Part shown: in pieces, positions 1 through 64,000 of the stretch
Layout: every line of letters begins with the position of its first letter
Numbering within the stretch: the stretch's first letter is position 1
Origin: Anisus vortex
Taxonomy: Eukaryota > Mollusca > Gastropoda > Planorbidae
DNA: 64,000 nt
Direction: 5' to 3'
Assembly (NCBI GenBank): GCA_949126835.1
Contig: OX421495.1
Location: forward strand, 27,963,721-28,027,720
Notes under the pieces: model-generated
The model's database searches: none
What the model was told of the DNA's origin: nothing
What the model saw: only the letters and a program-made list of their open reading frames with translations
Translations under genes and position numbers: made by a program

Positions 1-119
1 TTTCGCGTGACAAAGATTTACCAAATTTTTAGCAAATTTAGTGCATATTTTATAAAAATCAGTTGAAAAAATTATTTTTTTTAAATTCCAGGGGGGGCTT
101 AGCCCCCCTCAGCCCCCCC

Positions 120-205
120 TGTGGCTTCGCCCCTGGCCACAGACACTGGTGAACGCTGCTTCACTGGCCCTATGGATCAATCAAGTCTGACGGGATACTT
201 TACGC
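120..205 (+). repeat. SINE family A, 3' part
   Basis: The stretch from tggccacagacactggtg to gggatactttac is the same as the 3' half of the reverse complement of the copies at 5838-6115 and 14205-14410. The tRNA-like head is absent. Confidence 0.7.
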
Positions 206-589
206 TATTTAACAATAATTAAAAATAATTATAAAAGGTAAATATATGGGTTAAATGTATCTCAGACAAACCGTTAGACCTTTATTTGAAAATAAACCTA
301 GTAATAACATCCCATCTTAAAATGAGAGAAATCATATAGTAAAAGGAACAGAAAAGCATACCACAAAATCAATTATTATCAAAAGATATGAAAACTAATG
401 TAGGAACAAATCTTTGCATGATAAGATCTACCTATCTTAAAATATCAACATTAGAATATTTCCAGTTAGGCTAAGTTTGGTGAAAAACAAATGTGTTATG
501 TAGACACTAGAATGCTTATATATAGTTATAGTTATTCTCTCTATTCTGTATTGACATGATTAAGCTTGATCTAAGAATCGCAAGGCTTT

Positions 590-768
590 ATCTTATCTTA
601 TAAGGTTACAGACGTTCCTTCTAGATAGAAGATTATTACGTCCACCAGGCCCAAAACTCCTGCAGGGCGACAGGGATCCGTCGGTGGCAGGGATAGAACC
701 CGCGACCTGTCAGTTAGTTTTTTGGTTGACAGTCCAGTGATCTAACCGCTGGACCAGCCGGCTCTGAT
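590..768 (-). mobile_element. tRNA-derived SINE, family B, near full length
   Basis: On the minus strand the head reads GGCTGGTCCAGCGGTTAGAT (A-box TGGTCCAGCGG) and, about 45 bases on, GGTTCTATCC (B-box). The body ends at about 590 with an ATAAGATAAGAT tail. Truncated relatives are at about 10995 and 32738. Confidence 0.75.
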
Positions 769-1670
769 TGATGATAAATCGATTTCCCCAGATTAAATTA
801 TTCCCACCTTCCTTTGAAACATCACTGATAGAGATTTTAATTTATTTATATAATTTTACTATTTATGCAGATATTCTACCTTTTACTTAATGATTCACAC
901 TGGATTCCTATTTTTGATAGCCATTTAAATTCTGATTTAATCAAATAAAGTAATATCAGCTTCTGTTATAAATATTAGTCTAAATTGTTTTGTATCAAAA
1001 ATAATTTTTTTACTCTTTATTACAATTTTTTACAAATAATTGTAAGTTGTCCATTTACTTTTCATGAGGAATTTAAATATATATCATTAGATTTTGGATA
1101 TATAATGGATGTTTTTTACATGTCTATTGGACAAGCAAATAATTAATTAATTAACAATAATTTTTTATTTAATATGTTTATGAAGTAATTAAAATATATA
1201 TTATTTAGTATTTCGTGAATAGAATATATTTCTTTTTTTTTCTTTCTTGAACTGCAAAATAATTGCATATGAAGGTTTTTGTTAAATTTTCAGTTATTTA
1301 TACATTTTCTTCTATCCTGGCATCATATTCATGTAAAAATACACCTAAATTATGCTTGCATAACTTTTTCAGCATTCTGTACTTGGACATCAGATCAAAT
1401 GATTTTCAAATAGAGCCTCATATAAGATAAATTTAAGTGCATAAAATGAGATGTCTAGATTAAGTATAAAAGAATAAATATCTTAGAGAAAGGCAAAATT
1501 TGGACCAAAAAAAAATTAGCTGAAATATACCGTTAACAATGATATTCTTTTTTTTAAAGTAACCTTATTTATTTGGTGCTAAGAGAAATTGATAATTGAG
1601 AAACTTGATAGGCAATAAAAATATACTCAACTAATGAATCCCCTAATACTAATGGTACTAATACTTTTTA

Positions 1671-64000
<62,330 letters not shown>

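Overview
This is animal genomic DNA: one large intron-rich gene on the minus strand fills the whole window. It is the C-terminal half of a ryanodine receptor (RyR), the endoplasmic/sarcoplasmic reticulum Ca2+-release channel. I could place 56 coding exons (plus one alternative exon), from a partial exon at 64000 down to 1713. All have GT-AG borders, all junction phases agree, and together they give an uninterrupted frame of 6,495 nt (2,165 codons). The N-terminal ~2,700 residues lie beyond position 64000. The last ~80 residues (the cytosolic C-terminal tail) should lie beyond position 1. The protein resembles insect RyR more than vertebrate RyR in the central EF-hand and pore regions. AT richness, tRNA-derived SINEs, RTE- and L2/CR1-like LINE pieces and the many minisatellites suggest a lophotrochozoan, most likely a gastropod mollusc. 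That assignment is inference.

Layout in transcript order (high to low coordinates): RyR repeats 3 and 4 with the intervening phosphorylation loop carrying RRAS (64000-59354); helical/bridging solenoid (56926-41290, with a 27-nt microexon at 53469); acidic linker (41454-39909); RIH-associated core (37788-34200); central domain leading to two canonical EF-hands (34304-23882); U-motif region (23641-21114); a second 27-nt microexon (16868); divergent region and first membrane segments (15241-10243); voltage-sensor-like domain (10114-6461); pore with GGGIG filter and S6 (6607-1910); start of the C-terminal domain (1777-1713).

The most interesting part is 27387-30144. Two 80-nt exons encode two versions of EF-hand 1. 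Because of their phase, exactly one must be used: skipping both or including both leads to an early stop. Immediately upstream of the second exon, in the intron separating the pair, lies a ~25-copy 57-bp minisatellite. Every unit repeats the real 3' splice site together with the first 8 coding bases of that exon.

The introns also hold about a dozen other tandem arrays (15 to 87 bp units), two SINE families, pieces of RTE-like LINEs, a 5'-truncated L2/CR1-like LINE, two TTAA-flanked elements, a hAT-like element nested in another inverted-repeat element, and a 30-bp perfect hairpin. I found no second protein-coding gene and no credible functional RNA gene.
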